From Zygaena filipendulae (lineage: Eukaryota > Arthropoda > Insecta > Lepidoptera > Zygaenidae): a stretch of DNA of 64,000 bases. Position numbers and translations under genes: made by a program. The notes under the pieces were generated by a model, which did not search any database, had not been told where the DNA came from, and saw only the letters and a list, made by a program, of their open reading frames with translations. This document shows positions 45,301-55,349 of the stretch, piece after piece. The stretch covers positions 4,409,501 to 4,473,500 of the forward strand of contig OU015661.1 in NCBI GenBank assembly GCA_907165275.2. Reading direction: 5' to 3'. Position 1 is the stretch's first letter. Every line of letters starts with the position of its first letter.

Positions 45301-47498
45301 ACAACACCCGCAAAGCTCTGTAAACTTTAAGTGAATTTTTACGCAGTTGCATTTATCTAGTTGTACACTGCACTTAGCATTTAAACCGAATTAATTCAAA
45401 GCGTGCTCTAGAAGCTACGAGCAAGCTAGTCCATACGGGTTCCCGAATTTGGTTTTCACTAACCTATTAGAAGGATCCATATCCTTCTTATATCTTGATA
45501 CGGTACAAAAAGTTGTCCCTGCACGCATGTCCTCCTTAGTACACCGCTCAAAGCTAATGTTGATATAAAGAATATTTAGTCGGCAATATGTTTTCAATGC
45601 TTCGATCCTTTTTCGTGAATAATTGTTTTATTCAGTTGGTCACATCCGTGCAAAAGCCTGATCTGTGATTAACAATTAAACAATGATGCAATCACTGTCG
45701 TTGATTCCAAGTTTTGAGTTGAATGTTAAATGATAAAAATATGCACTGCTTCCGATCTAAAAAACGTCGTAAAATCCAAACTATTATTTAAATTTTATAG
45801 GATAGGTACGTGTAATTTTATAAGATAGCTTTAATTACAGTTGGTCTGCTCTGTATTTTAATTTATTATATCCTTTTTTACTTAGGTACTTGTCTTACAT
45901 AGCAGTGGCAATTGATGTTTCTAGTTTTGGGTAAGCTCGAGGGCTGGGCAATATCCCCTTGTATTTCCAATTTGAAACTTTCAGTAGCTGTTAGATATGC
46001 ACATCATGGTTTCAAAGACACTATTTTTTCCTTTACCGCAAAAAAAATCACAACCAGTAAAGGCGGAAAACATTGCTGTTACTTCTGCTTTCTCAAGTTC
46101 TATGGAAGAAAATTTAAATATAGGAATTAGAAGCTGCAATACCATGACAGAAGAAAATATAGCGCGCTATAAAAAATATTTTCCACATACTTAAAAGATG
46201 TTGTATTTAGTATTTTTTTTTATATTTTAGAATAAAGGGACAAATTTTTTGTTTACTGAAATTACTTGTGGTATAATTTTGAGCGACGATATTCCGAATT
46301 TAATTTTGTTTATTTTTTGTTTTACCTGTTACTCGGTTTTTTTCTATGGATAGGTAAAGGTTTATTCCAGAAGTAAAACCCTCGTCCTCGAATTATACGA
46401 AAACGACACCAAACTCGACCAAGTAGAGGCAAAAATCGAGCGCGGATTGCGTCGCGGACGATGCATTTTCCACCCCCTCCCCTGCCCACCCGCTGGGGGG
46501 GTTCCGCATGTCACCCTGTCTTAATTAACTTATTGGATTAATTAGATGCAAATGCTAAGTACAGCGTACACATTAGATGTAACTGCGTTATAAGTGTACA
46601 GATCTTTGCAGATGTAGTCAAAACTGTCAATAATGGTGCAAATTTTATTTAAATATGAATAAATAATAAATTAATATTATGTTCGTGTTCATATTTAAGT
46701 CACATAAATTATGTTGTTCAAAAACAATGCCAGTCTAGCAGTCTGGGCAAAATGTTAAAGCAAATATTTGAGTTTTTTAAATTTCGTTTAAGAAATTCGG
46801 TTCCGCCGTGCTATGTAAAATATTTTTTTTAACACACTTATACTTAAAAGATGTTTTTCAAATATTTTTTTTTTATATTTAATAATAAAGGGGCTATAAC
46901 ATTATATTTTTTATATGGTGAAATTACTCGTAGTATAATTCTTAGCGACGATATTCCGAATTTTATTTTTTTAATTTTTTTTGTTTTTGCCAGTTGCTCG
47001 GTTTTTTTCTATGGACGGGCAAAAAGTTTATTCCAGAAATGAAACCCTCGTCCTCGATTTATATGAAAACGATACCAAACTCGACCTAGTAGCTATATGT
47101 GGGCAGAAATCGAGCGCAGACTGCAACGCGGGCGAAGTACTCTTCACCCCCCTCCCCTGGGCAAGGGAGGGGGGGGTACCTCGTGTCACCCGGTCTAAAT
47201 CAGCTTAGTTTAACCCAAGGATCAACTGTTCCAAGCGGCGTCCTTTGATACAAAAGTGTCAAGGTTGCGACCAATAAAACCCCCACTATAATGGCATACC
47301 TACTTATACGTAGCACGATAACCTTCAAATGATTAGGATGTTTGTTTACTCACGTATTTTGAACACTGTATTGAGGGGCACTATTCTATGAGACTGAATT
47401 TCGTCATGAATTCTTTCAATTTTGCAGTTTTCTAATTTCTTATCCATATCTCTTCCGGTATTGATATTTGATATAACAGAATTATTACATTTTTCCAT
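33331..47498 (-). CDS. Septin4: Septin GTPase of the SEPT2 group, complete (long form, 413 residues)
   Basis: Exons on the - strand: 47498-47354, 41012-40821, 40576-40318, 36985-36835, 35800-35635, 34417-34261, 33970-33886, 33417-33331; 1242 nt, every junction in frame. Residues 1-48 come from the 47.4 kb exon (low-complexity, MEKCNNSV...). A polybasic patch (HRKSVKRGF, 68-76) precedes the P-loop GESGLGKST (84-92), G3 DTPG (141-144), G4 AKAD (222-225), the septin unique element ([30 protein letters not shown]) and a C-terminal coiled coil ([18 protein letters not shown]). Septins form hetero-oligomeric filaments at membranes and the cytokinetic furrow. The match to fly Septin4 is from memory; other SEPT2-group members are possible. 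Oddities: Glu146 and Ala197 replace glycines usual in the family, and two donors are GTTG. Introns are dense with transposons. Confidence 0.9.
33525..33730. repeat. Degenerate Lep1-like fragments
   Basis: ATACCGCGGTTTC and GCCTATGTTACTCAGGGATA (subtype 2) followed by a separate inverted head (GGGAGTGAAACCGCAAACAT). Both are partial, in the last septin intron. Confidence 0.45.
34094..34235 (+). repeat. Lep1-like repeat, internally deleted
   Basis: GCGGTTTCACCCGTGTTTCA joins directly to CACTGATATGCAAAATTTTA and GATCGGTTGAGTCGTTAAGG; the GAATTCC block is deleted. Its end lies about 25 bases from the donor of the 34417-34261 septin exon. Confidence 0.6.
34841..35189. mobile_element. TIR element, copy 2 (ACGTGTTAATGAAT termini)
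   Basis: Shares head (GAAAACTAGAAAGTAGTTTG), centre (TACTAGCCCATGTCTAAATT) and a tail (ATTTACACGTTG) inverted to the head with the 18986-19330 copy. Septin intron. Confidence 0.7.
35455..35615 (-). repeat. Lep1-like repeat beside a septin donor
   Basis: Inverted subtype-2 copy (ACGATTTAACTCAAAAACTA, GTTCCGCGGGAACTCC) ending GGGGAACAGCTAGTTA only 19 bases from the septin exon boundary at 35635. Confidence 0.75.
35858..35970 (+). mobile_element. tRNA-derived SINE, 5'-shortened
   Basis: Contains the B box (GGTTCCGGGTTCGATTCCCA), then CAGTCTGGGCGTGTTTACAT and an AT-rich tail, as in the 8522-8655 SINE; the A-box half is short or eroded. It starts about 55 bases from the septin exon at 35800. Confidence 0.7.
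36003..36085 (-). repeat. Lep1-like head fragment
   Basis: ATTTTATCCCAGAATTCCCG through ATCGCGGGTGAAACCGTGG to CAGCTAGTTA; the tail is missing. Confidence 0.6.
36128..36322 (+). repeat. Lep1-like repeat, diverged
   Basis: GCCGTTCTCTGCGGTTTCGC, TTCAGAGTTACCGTAGGAAT and a CATTCGCATTTAGTAGTAC end; about full length. Confidence 0.55.
36323..36782. mobile_element. hAT-like MITE (TAGAGATGCGCCGAGTAC termini)
   Basis: TAGAGATGCGCCGAGTAC at 36323 is mirrored imperfectly by GTACTCGGCCCATCACTA ending 36782. ACTCGGT words recur inside both ends. The GATGGGC-type tip suggests hAT. The flanks share TAGTAC but no clean 8-bp duplication is left. It ends about 50 bases from the septin exon at 36835. Confidence 0.6.
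37485..37800 (-). repeat. Lep1-like repeats, two partial copies end to end
   Basis: Inverted copy with ACGCTTTCACGGCTAAACGG, GGGTACAGAGAAGGACATAG and GGAATTCCGGAACGG, then a second partial head (GGGTGAAACCGCAGGAAACA) ending CAGCTAGTA. Confidence 0.6.
38840..39431 (-). mobile_element. hAT element remnant with exact 8-bp target duplication
   Basis: Left end CAGAGATGTGCAAAATA, right end ATGTCACATCTCTG, both flanked by ATCGTCAC (38832-38839 and 39432-39439): the 8-bp duplication expected of hAT transposons. Inside, the - strand frame at about 38952-39140 reads [20 protein letters not shown], like the CxxC half of a BED zinc finger at the N-terminus of hAT transposases. The catalytic part is gone. 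The intact duplication suggests a recent insertion. Confidence 0.85.
39966..40262 (+). repeat. Lep1-like repeats, two overlapping partial copies
   Basis: First copy from AACTGTTCCTCACGGTTTG through GATAAAAAGTACCGTGTGTC; second from ACGCGGTTTCAGCCACCTTG through GATAAAAGTACCCTATGGC to a degenerate tail. Both lie in the intron after the septin exon at 40318. Confidence 0.6.
41013..43961. other. Septin long intron, part next to the P-loop exon
   Basis: About 2.9 kb without recognised coding sequence. It contains a hAT-like remnant (42712-43236) and an ATTAATTAATTAATT stretch near 43017-43033. Confidence 0.5.
42712..43236. mobile_element. Old hAT (Charlie-like) remnant
   Basis: GATTCCCAAAGTGGTCTGGG at the left and AAGTTTGGAAACC at the right are the paired tips typical of Charlie-like hAT elements. 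GGGGTCCA words repeat inside. Tips are eroded and no duplication was found. Confidence 0.5.
43962..47289. mobile_element. 3.3 kb foldback element in a septin intron
   Basis: ATAGTAGGGGTTTTATTGGT at 43962 is mirrored by CCAATAAAACCCCCACTAT near 47271-47289. Arms of about 1.1 kb (43962-45080 and 46190-47289) are inverted copies: for example GATTTAGACCGGGTGACACG near 44061 and its inverse near 47177. Each arm contains two related direct units, one with CCCCTCCCCTGCCCACC-type tracts at about 44090-44110 and another at 44760-44790. A loop of about 1.1 kb separates the arms. The open frames mirrored in both arms are by-products of the repeat. The class is unknown; the layout fits a Foldback-type DNA element. 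Confidence 0.8.
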
Positions 47499-47769
47499 TG
47501 TAATATCTATTTAAAGTAAGGAACTTCGTTCCAAAAACCTTTTCAAGTTACCACCGAATAATTAATTGTAATCACATGTACCAAAAGACAATTATTTTTG
47601 ATATTTAAAAAACTAAGGCACGAAAAATTTTAGTAAGTATACCAATGTTTTTACTACATTATTTTTTTATTATATAGAAAATTCCCGGGTTTTTTATTTT
47701 AATTTCTGTAATGGGTAAACTATTTAAATTTTCACAGTTTACACAAAAAACGGTATAATTTAAATACAG

Positions 47770-47940
47770 TAATTTGGTTAGGCCAATCATACGTCGGCGC
47801 TGTTTGCGCTTGCGCAGCCGATAGCGCGCTCTTTCGGCTCAGCGCGCACGTCCGAACTGCTTGCGAGTACCGAGTGTACCATGAGTGTACTGCTGGGCAG
47901 CATAGGTACTCGGAACCGCGTCGGTGCGCGAGTTATGAAT
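47770..47940 (-). promoter_or_regulatory. GC-rich candidate promoter of the long septin form
   Basis: An island of GCGC words in AT-rich surroundings, 270-440 bases upstream of the 47498 ATG. It includes TTTGCGCTTGCGCAGCC, close to the NRF-1 palindrome. Inference from position and composition only. Confidence 0.35.
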
Positions 47941-48065
47941 TACGATAGATACTAGTGGCCTCCGTTTATATTCATTGAGACATCTGCACCAATATAATCA
48001 ACATAAAAATAGGTTTTATGGTCGAACGATATTCATAGTCACGATTCACGACACTTTTATTCAAA

Positions 48066-48237
48066 ACTAGCTGTTCCTCGCGGTTTCACCCGCGTTAATT
48101 TCGGAGTTCCTGCGGGAATTCCTAATTGAATTTGTAGGTATGCAAAATTTCATGATGATCGGTTGAGCCGTTAAGGCGTGAAAACGTAACAGACAGACAG
48201 ATAGAGTTACTTCCGCATTTTTATAATATTAGTAATG
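48066..48237 (+). repeat. Lep1-like repeat, subtype 1
   Basis: CTAGCTGTTCCTCGCGGTTT, TTCCTGCGGGAATTCC, GATGATCGGTTGAGCCGTTA and TTTTTATAATATTAGTAATG; nearly complete. Confidence 0.75.
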
Positions 48238-48577
48238 ATCATGAAATTGAAGAAAAAAATTACCTAATTAGCTATTTGGTACCTACCTACTTACCTAAAT
48301 ATTGCTCATTTTTTTTGTCAATTTTATTTCTATTTAACTTTAGACTTTTTTAAACTTAATATTTTAAGCCTTAAAAGATAATTTCACGATAAGGGCTAGA
48401 TACTGAGGCTGCGTGTTGATCAAGCTTTCAAACGTTGGGTACCTACACGTAGGTAGGTAACTCATTAAAATAACGTTCATATACCTATTAGCGAGCGCTA
48501 CATCACGGTGGGTGCGCGGCGGCTACGTCCGTGTTGCACGGGAATAGACTTGTTTCCGGGGTATCAAAATCAAAATT

Positions 48578-48730
48578 CTATTTAGTCCGTCTTGTAGACT
48601 AATAAAAAATAATAGACCCGTATTTTTTGCTTTTTCAAATTATGGAAAAAGTACTAAGATAAAACGCATTAAAGTTTAGAAGGAGTTACGTGTCCATTGT
48701 TTTTTATTATTCTACAAGACGAACTAAAAA
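48578..48730. mobile_element. Small TIR element (TTTAGTCCGTCTTGTAGA termini)
   Basis: TTTAGTCCGTCTTGTAGACT at the left and TTCTACAAGACGAACTAAA at the right are inverted. A longer relative lies at about 54205-54455. Confidence 0.6.
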
Positions 48731-49035
48731 TTATAATTTGGTTGACAAGCCCATTATGTACAAGGAACTTTAATTATTTTATTTTGTGTAGAGTTTTAAC
48801 TTTTAAGAAAAATACACCATTAAAATCAGTCCTAAACTGGTATAGTTTTAGTACGTTGAAATAAATTTAAAAAAGGTAAGTTAGTGGCTTTAAGATAGAA
48901 ATTTATTTACATCATATAAAGAAAACTCCAGATAGGCATACGAAAAACTTTGGTACCTATACCAATTTCAGGCTAATTAAATAATAAGCACGATAATTAC
49001 AGATATGTAGTTGCAAACATAATAAAAATATTTAC

Positions 49036-49045
49036 CAGTTGTCAT
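49036..49045 (-). CDS. Septin4: Candidate alternative first coding exon of the septin (short form)
   Basis: On the - strand ATG ACA ACT G is followed by GTAAAT. Its phase fits the shared exon at 41012-40821, giving a 368-residue form starting [15 protein letters not shown] with the P-loop at 39-47. Short N-termini are usual in septins, so this may be the main form. The evidence is only ATG, donor, phase and position below a GC-rich region. Confidence 0.45.
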
Positions 49046-49499
49046 TTTGATGAAGAAAGTTATATTGCAGTCGAGTACTCGAGATACCTATTAACGTAGT
49101 ATAATGGTTCTATTATTTCTCTATGTTTTCACAAAATTATAATAATTATTGAAAGTCAGTGTAAACATTCGTATGACACAAGTTTAGTAAATACACTAGG
49201 TAGGTAATACTAATTCGTCCGATCGATTAACAATAATAATTACAATAATCTTCACTTCTCCACGTACACAAAAATGTTATCTTAATGCGCATTAATTTAA
49301 CTATTATTTTCCCTTAACTATCACTGCAGTTACCATAATGTCGACAATATTACTGCACTACACTACACTACACATCTAACGAGAGCAAAAAAATATATCG
49401 CGCGACATCTAAAATAATATCACAATATACTACTTTTACCTATTCCTAAAAATTGTATAATTAAAAATATAACAAAAAATCGAATAAAATAAAATCACA

Positions 49500-49700
49500 T
49501 TGTTTGTGCGCCGTCCTGTGCGTGATGCGTTACGTAATGTGAGGCCCGGGTGAGCTCGCGCCCTCCGGGGGTCTCGCTCCCTTTGCCCCTCGCTTTGACC
49601 CTCTGCGCGGGAAAACTGCGAGTCCCCTCCGGCGAGCGTAGCGCCGCGCCGAGGACCGACGCAGGGGTGCCACGGTCGATATCGTAGTGACTACGCGTGC
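49500..49700 (-). promoter_or_regulatory. GC-rich region upstream of the septin, candidate main promoter
   Basis: About 200 bases with many CpGs (GCGTTACGTAATG, GGTGAGCTCGCGCCCTCC, GGCGAGCGTAGCGCCGCGCC) in otherwise AT-rich DNA, about 460 bases upstream of the short-form ATG. Likely promoter or non-coding first exon. No TATA box is evident. Confidence 0.4.
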
Positions 49701-50107
49701 GCTTTGCCCGCCAACTCGCGCTTGCTCTCTAGTAGGTACGATCTGACGTGACGTTGCCCTAAATTGTATTCTTTCTTCTGATACCCAAGGTCGTCCTGTT
49801 ATGATAAAATAAAATAATAATATGGTACGGTCTAAACTAAAACTTTTTAATTATTATAATTGTAGGCAAGGAGACATAGTAAACAAACAGGATACAAAAT
49901 CAAATGCTGAACTTTACTATAGATTAGTAATTAGAGATTATTCCCAATAAAGCGCTTACTCAATAAGCTTTAAGCTTTCAACTTCCGATCGTGAGAATTC
50001 ATATCTAAAAAAGTACCGTAATACGTAACGGGTTTAAAGGGTTTTTTTGTTTATAGACTTTTTTTTTGTAGGACTTAAATTGCAAACAAAATATTCTTCG
50101 TATAAAT

Positions 50108-50310
50108 AACTAGCCGTTCCCCAAGTTTCACCCGCGGTAATTTCGGCGTTCCCGCAGGAATTCCGAATTACAATATAGCCTATGTTACTAAGGGATAATG
50201 TAGCATTCTAATGGTAAAAGAATTTTTGAAATCAGTCCAGTAGATTTTAGTAAAATCGTAACAAACAAACACAAAATCTAATCTTTCCTCTTTATAACAT
50301 TAATATAGAC
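50108..50310 (+). repeat. Lep1-like repeat, subtype 2
   Basis: CTAGCCGTTCCCCAAGTTTC, GGGATAATGTAGCATTCTAA and CCTCTTTATAACATTAATAT. It directly abuts the next copy. Confidence 0.7.
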
Positions 50311-50475
50311 TAGTTGTTCCCCGCGGTTTTACCCGCGTTAATTTCAGAGATACCGCGGGAATTACGGGATAAAAAGTAGCCTAAGTTACTCCTTATAATA
50401 TCAGCTATCTGCCAGTGAAAGTCCTGTTAAAATCGGTCCAGCCGTTTCAGAGATTACTCGGAACAAACAGACAGA
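50311..50475 (+). repeat. Lep1-like repeat, subtype 4
   Basis: ACTAGTTGTTCCCCGCGGTT, then AGCTATCTGCCAGTGAAAGT, CGGTCCAGCCGTTTCAGAGA and ACAGACAGACAGACAGAG: a different tail from its left neighbour. Confidence 0.7.
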
Positions 50476-50499
50476 CAGACAGAGAAAAAATTTAAAAAT

Positions 50500-52235
50500 A
50501 GATTTTTTGAGGTAAGTATACCGTCACAGATAATATAATACTGTACCGTATATACTTTCGTATGCATTAAGTAAAAAGCTGTTAATTCGAAATTACAAAC
50601 AGACACTTAAAGTTTATTTATATGTCTAGATAACATTAATGCTTGGATAATACACAGAACGCCACAGCTGTTCCCAAACTAATAATTAAGCAGAGCTTGA
50701 TATACCTGTCATGGGTTAGTTTATACGAGCCATTTCGAGCTACTTTCGATCCCTCCCATAACTTGAAAACTATTTGACCATTCACGAGATAATGACATCC
50801 GAAAATCATTATTTTTATCACTGATTAACTCATTCATTCATTCACTCACTCGTCATTAAAATGTTAGGCGTGACTTAGAAAGTTGCAAATAAAAATTGAT
50901 GTGGAAGTAGATTAGGGGACGTACCTATAACTATATACAGGATGTCAGAAAACTTCCGAAATATCCGAAACTATGATATTCCCTACACATGTAGGAACAT
51001 TTTAGACGTGGAAAAGCTAGGAAATCAATGATTTTCAAGATAATAAGCCTCAAAATTTCGTAAACTTTGTTATACTTATTGCATATTTTTGTAGTATATT
51101 ACGTGACCAATATTTTTTTTAAAGTAACTTGGTAGTTGTGCAGGTAGTTATAGTGTGGTGTAGAAGTGCGAGTACATTGCGCGCTGTATTTTTTTTTCCA
51201 CCTAAAAATAAAATTACATTTCCCAATAATATTTTTACTGCAGAATAACTTCAATTACTATTTCATATGGATTCCTAGCGGTTATGTCGCTGGTCTTTTT
51301 ACAGCCTGTATAAAGACAGTAACTCGTGGTGGTTGGCAAGTTTAAGATGAACTTTGTTCACTAGGTGCTATTAAGTTCAGTTTGAGAAATACTTACGGCT
51401 GCACTCAGAGTCATTTTAATGATTATTTGTTTATTTATTTAAGTTTAAGTAAAGATTTTAAACACAAAACTGCCGCACTCAGAGACTTTCATCGAATTAA
51501 TTAATTAATAACATTAATCTTTGCCTGTTTATCTATTTATTAGTTTATGGTTTGTACAACCGCGCATCATGCAAAAAATACCTACTTGTTGGATGCAACC
51601 AGATGCAACCTACCGAGCTACCTAGGCAACTTATGCCCTGACTAAACCTTTAGGTTAAATTTATTGCGGCACAACAAAAAGTTCCCGAGGGCAACCTGAA
51701 ACATATTACATTGATTTAATAGTGTCAAAAAAAATATCTAAAAATCACGACCTGATAGTTAGGTCTGAGGTATAATTAATATGAATCCTTTATTCCTTTT
51801 TGGTGAGTCTGTTTGTGATCGTTTCACTTCTAAACGACTTGACCGATTGAGGTCATATTTACAGATTTTTTTTTTGAGAAACTCCTGACGAGTTTCTCTG
51901 ATAAACACGAAATTTATATACGCGGGTTAAACCATGTTGTAAAGTTAGTTAGAAGTAAAACCCCATTTAACGGGAAAAAATGAATAGTCTTTAGACACCG
52001 TACTTTAACACTTTTGACACCGTATTATGCAGGGTCAAAACTTCTAAAGATATAGTAATTTGTTAGAGAACGAGACTGAAATATTAAATCATCGCGACTC
52101 TATAGTGAATTAATAATATAGAGTTATTACTAAATAATAATATATATTCTATATTAATTATAATTAATATATCATTTAGTAATAACTTTATATTATTATT
52201 TCACTATTACTCTCCACACTCTATATTAACTATAT
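50500..52235. other. Gene-free stretch
   Basis: Contains a possible degenerate TIR pair (ACAGGATGTCAGAAAAC near 50938 and TTTTTACAGCCTGTATA near 51297) and a diverged Lep1-like tail near 51790-51860. AT-rich palindromic sequence runs up to 52235 (TAATATATATTCTATATTAA). No gene recognised. Confidence 0.45.
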
Positions 52236-52240
52236 CCTAA

Positions 52241-53476
52241 TGCTACGGTCACACGCGCGCCGTGCAGCCCGGCGGGCTGCCTGGCGGGCTGCGCGGCATG
52301 CAGCCCGTCCCGGGCCGGCGGACATTCAAGCTGTTTACACGCACGCCGTCGTGTCAGTCAGTGCCAGAATGGCGAGCAGCGAGGATCTCGGTGTTGTTGC
52401 TGCCATATCCTTTGGCTTAACTTATTTTTATTGGAAAAAGGAACAAAATTATGAACGATTGTAATATCCGATCGTAGCGACTTTCTTATGGTAAGTTCAC
52501 ACGCGTGCGTTCAACTCTACATTCAACGTGCACATTCACATTCACGAGCGTGTAAACGGTACGCCCGAGCCCGTGAACGCGCCTGTGAACGTGAATGCCG
52601 CGAATCGGGCAAGTGTCGGTTTTTTGGCAAAGTTCAAAGGATGAATGTGCGGGCGCCCGGTGACTGTTTACACGCGCGCGGGCAGTCAGTCTGTCCCGCG
52701 CTTTCGCGACGAGTGGATCTTCATTCAACGTTGCTAAGAAAGTCGCTACGATCGGATATTACAATCGTTCATAATTTTGTTCCTTTTTCCAATAAAAATA
52801 AGTTAAGCCAAAGGATATGGCAGCAACAACACCGAGATCCTCGCTGCTCGCCATTCTGGCACTGACTGACACGACGGCGTGCGTGTAAACAGCTTGAATG
52901 TCCGCCGGCCCGGGACGGGCTGCATGCCGCGCAGCCCGCCAGGCAGCCCGCCGGGCTGCACGGCGCGCGTGTGACCGTAGCATGGTAAGTTCACACGCGT
53001 GCGTTCAACTCTACATTCAACGTGCACATTCACATTCACGAGCGTGTAAACGGTACGCCCGAGCCCGTGAACGCGCCTGTGAACGTGAATGCCGCGAATC
53101 GGGCAAGTGTCGGTTTTTTGGCAAAGTTCAAAGGATGAATGTGCGGGCGCCCGGTGACTGTTTACACGCGCGCGGGCAGTCAGTCTGTCCCGCGCTTTCG
53201 CGACGAGTGGATCTTCATTCAACGTTGCTAAGAAAGTCGCTACGATCGGATATTACAATCGTTCATAATTTTGTTCCTTTTTCCAATAAAAATAAGTTAA
53301 GCCAAAGGATATGGCAGCAACAACACCGAGATCCTCGCTGCTCGCCATTCTGGCACTGACTGACACGACGGCGTGCGTGTAAACAGCTTGAATGTCCGCC
53401 GGCCCGGGACGGGCTGCATGCCGCGCAGCCCGCCAGGCAGCCCGCCGGGCTGCACGGCGCGCGTGTGAACGTAGCA
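52241..53476. mobile_element. GC-rich three-part composite of a Harbinger-like miniature element
   Basis: Two 494-bp direct units (52489-52982 and 52983-53476) differ at only one position I could see. Each starts TGGTAAGTTCACACGCG and ends GTGTGAMCGTAGCA: imperfect inverted termini (TGSTAMGTTCACACGCG). In front lies a 248-bp piece (52241-52488), the inverted copy of the last half of a unit, so both outer ends carry TGCTACG. The half-unit has a short frame, MASSEDLGVVAAISFGLTYF then YWKKEQNYERL, seen once on + and twice on -; it may be the start of a lost transposase. Outer flanks are TAA and TTA. Harbinger assignment is inference. Confidence 0.75.
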
Positions 53477-53519
53477 TTAGATATTATATTAAACATTAAA
53501 AGTTAATAATATGTAAAAT

Positions 53520-54508
53520 TTTAAAAATTTATAACAAAATACCGATTTAATCCAAAAGAAAAAATTCACGTAATATTATTATTGGTTTGTGTTGCTGCTG
53601 ATCGGTTTGATTTGAATTCGGTGCTAAGGGCATTTTTGTGTTTTTTGAAGTCAGTTCAATTTATTGTTAAAATTTTGTTTTATTTTTCGCTTTTAAGTGG
53701 GCTGATTTATAATAATTTATCTAAAGTGACAATAGCCTAACGTCAACAGTTAACCTTTTACAAAATATTGCTTTTCCCGATTCAGGGACGTTAATTGTTG
53801 AGTTCTCCTGCTACTTCACCATCAGCTCCATATGCATTGTAACACCTAAATTGCTTAGCGAGTATTTTAGAGTAATGGAATCGCAAACCGTGAAATAATT
53901 ATTTAGTAGTTTCGGTGACCATGGTCTTCATCATCAGTTTCACTTCATCAATTGGTGGTTGTCGAAAGAAAATGAACAACTATAAAAAAATACCCAAATC
54001 GCTATTAGGTGTGCCCATAATATTTGAAGAGTTCCCTCGATTTCTCCAAGATCCCATCATCAGATTCTGATTTGATGACAATGGGAAGCACCAGCTTTCA
54101 AATAAAACAAGAATCATCAAAATCGGTTCACCCAGTCGAAAGTTCTAAGGTAACAAAATAGCTAAAAAATGGATGTTGACGACTTTTGAAAATCAATATT
54201 CCAATTAGAAATAATGGACGCGTATTTTTTGCTTTTTCAAATTAATGAAAAAATATTATAATTATAGCGCATTGAAGTTTAGGGTGGGGGCTCATGACGT
54301 AATTAACCGCTATAAGCCCCCATACAATGCACCGCATAGTGACGTCACACAAAATTTCAACCGAATGAATCGTCGTTATTGTTTGATTACGTAAAAAAAG
54401 AAAAAAACGTGTCCTATATTTTTTATTAATCTACAAACCGGACTAAAAAAGAAAATTTCGTCAACTAGCCCATTAAGACCCTCCTCGGTTTTTTGTAGTC
54501 GGTTGAAA
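53520..54508 (-). repeat. Full copy of the ACCGACTTC repeat family, interrupted
   Basis: Inverted relative to 25950-26430: CGGTTTGATTTGAATTCGGT near 53600, CTCGATTTCTCCAAGATCCC near 54035, and the end CCTCCTCGGTTTTTTGTAG near 54479. A second element lies inside at about 54205-54455. Confidence 0.6.
54205..54455. mobile_element. Nested TIR element, relative of 48578-48730
   Basis: ATGGACGCGTATTTTTTGCT and GCATTGAAGTTTAG match the 48.6 kb element, as does the right end TTATTAATCTACAAACCGGA then CTAAAAA. Confidence 0.5.
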
Positions 54509-54572
54509 ATAGCACAGGGAACCACTGAGGTTTCTACAAATGGTGCTACTTATATGTAGTACCTAAATCCTT

Positions 54573-54733
54573 TTTTTACGCTTTCACACCTTTTAACGGC
54601 TGAACCGATCATCATGAAATTTTGCATACACGTTGTCAGGAGTATAGAGAAGGATAGAAGGATACTTTTTATCCCAGAATTCCCGCGGGATCTCCGAAAT
54701 TTTCGCGGGTGAAACCGCCAGCAATAGTTAGTA
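54573..54733 (-). repeat. Lep1-like repeat, subtype 1
   Basis: ACGCTTTCACACCTTTTAAC, CCGATCATCATGAAATTTTG, AGAATTCCCGCGGGATCTCC and GGGTGAAACCGCCAGCAATA. Confidence 0.7.
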
Positions 54734-55349
54734 TTGTGATAAAGGTTGGTTAGATGGTTTGATTGTAAGTTGATCGGTTCAGTAATTCTATACGACCCGA
54801 AAATCCGGGAATTCGGAACTACGTCATCACCGAGATTTCATTCTGAGACTTAGAAAACACACGCTTATTAACTTGTTTATAGAGTGCAAAATATGATCTT
54901 TGTGTTTCTCTTCTGAGTTGTGAATGGGTAGAAACCTAATATGGACTCTATTCAACCGAGTTAAATTTGTTTTTGTTTGAGAAGTCATGAGAGAAAGCAC
55001 TTTCCGGTCGTGTGTCAGATGGTATGACGCAGACGATGTCACTACCAACACTACATGAGCGGGGCGGGCCACGGGCAAAGACGGGCCACATCACAGTCAG
55101 TTCATCGGAGTTCGTTCGCTGACTAACGTCTTACACAAACGCAGGTCCTCTCGCCGCGATATATTTCTCGTAGTAGATTTGTTCTCGTGTAGAGTCGTTA
55201 GCGTGATATTCTTCGTACCTAAATGAAATCAGGAGTCGCTTTTATATTTATTTAACAACGGATTACGGTATACGGTAACACGGATATACGGTAAGAAAGT
55301 TTTTTATTTATTTACTGAAGAAAAAAATTGAGGATATTTATTTAAAGCA

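Noticed and set aside
44014..47208. Two mirrored frames reading [20 protein letters not shown]
   Set aside because: They lie in the two arms of the foldback element, on opposite strands, and break at different places; no protein family is recognised.
52240..53496. Overlapping arginine- and alanine-rich open frames
   Set aside because: The same frames appear in every copy of the 494-bp repeat and on both strands; they reflect GC-rich repeat sequence, not host genes.
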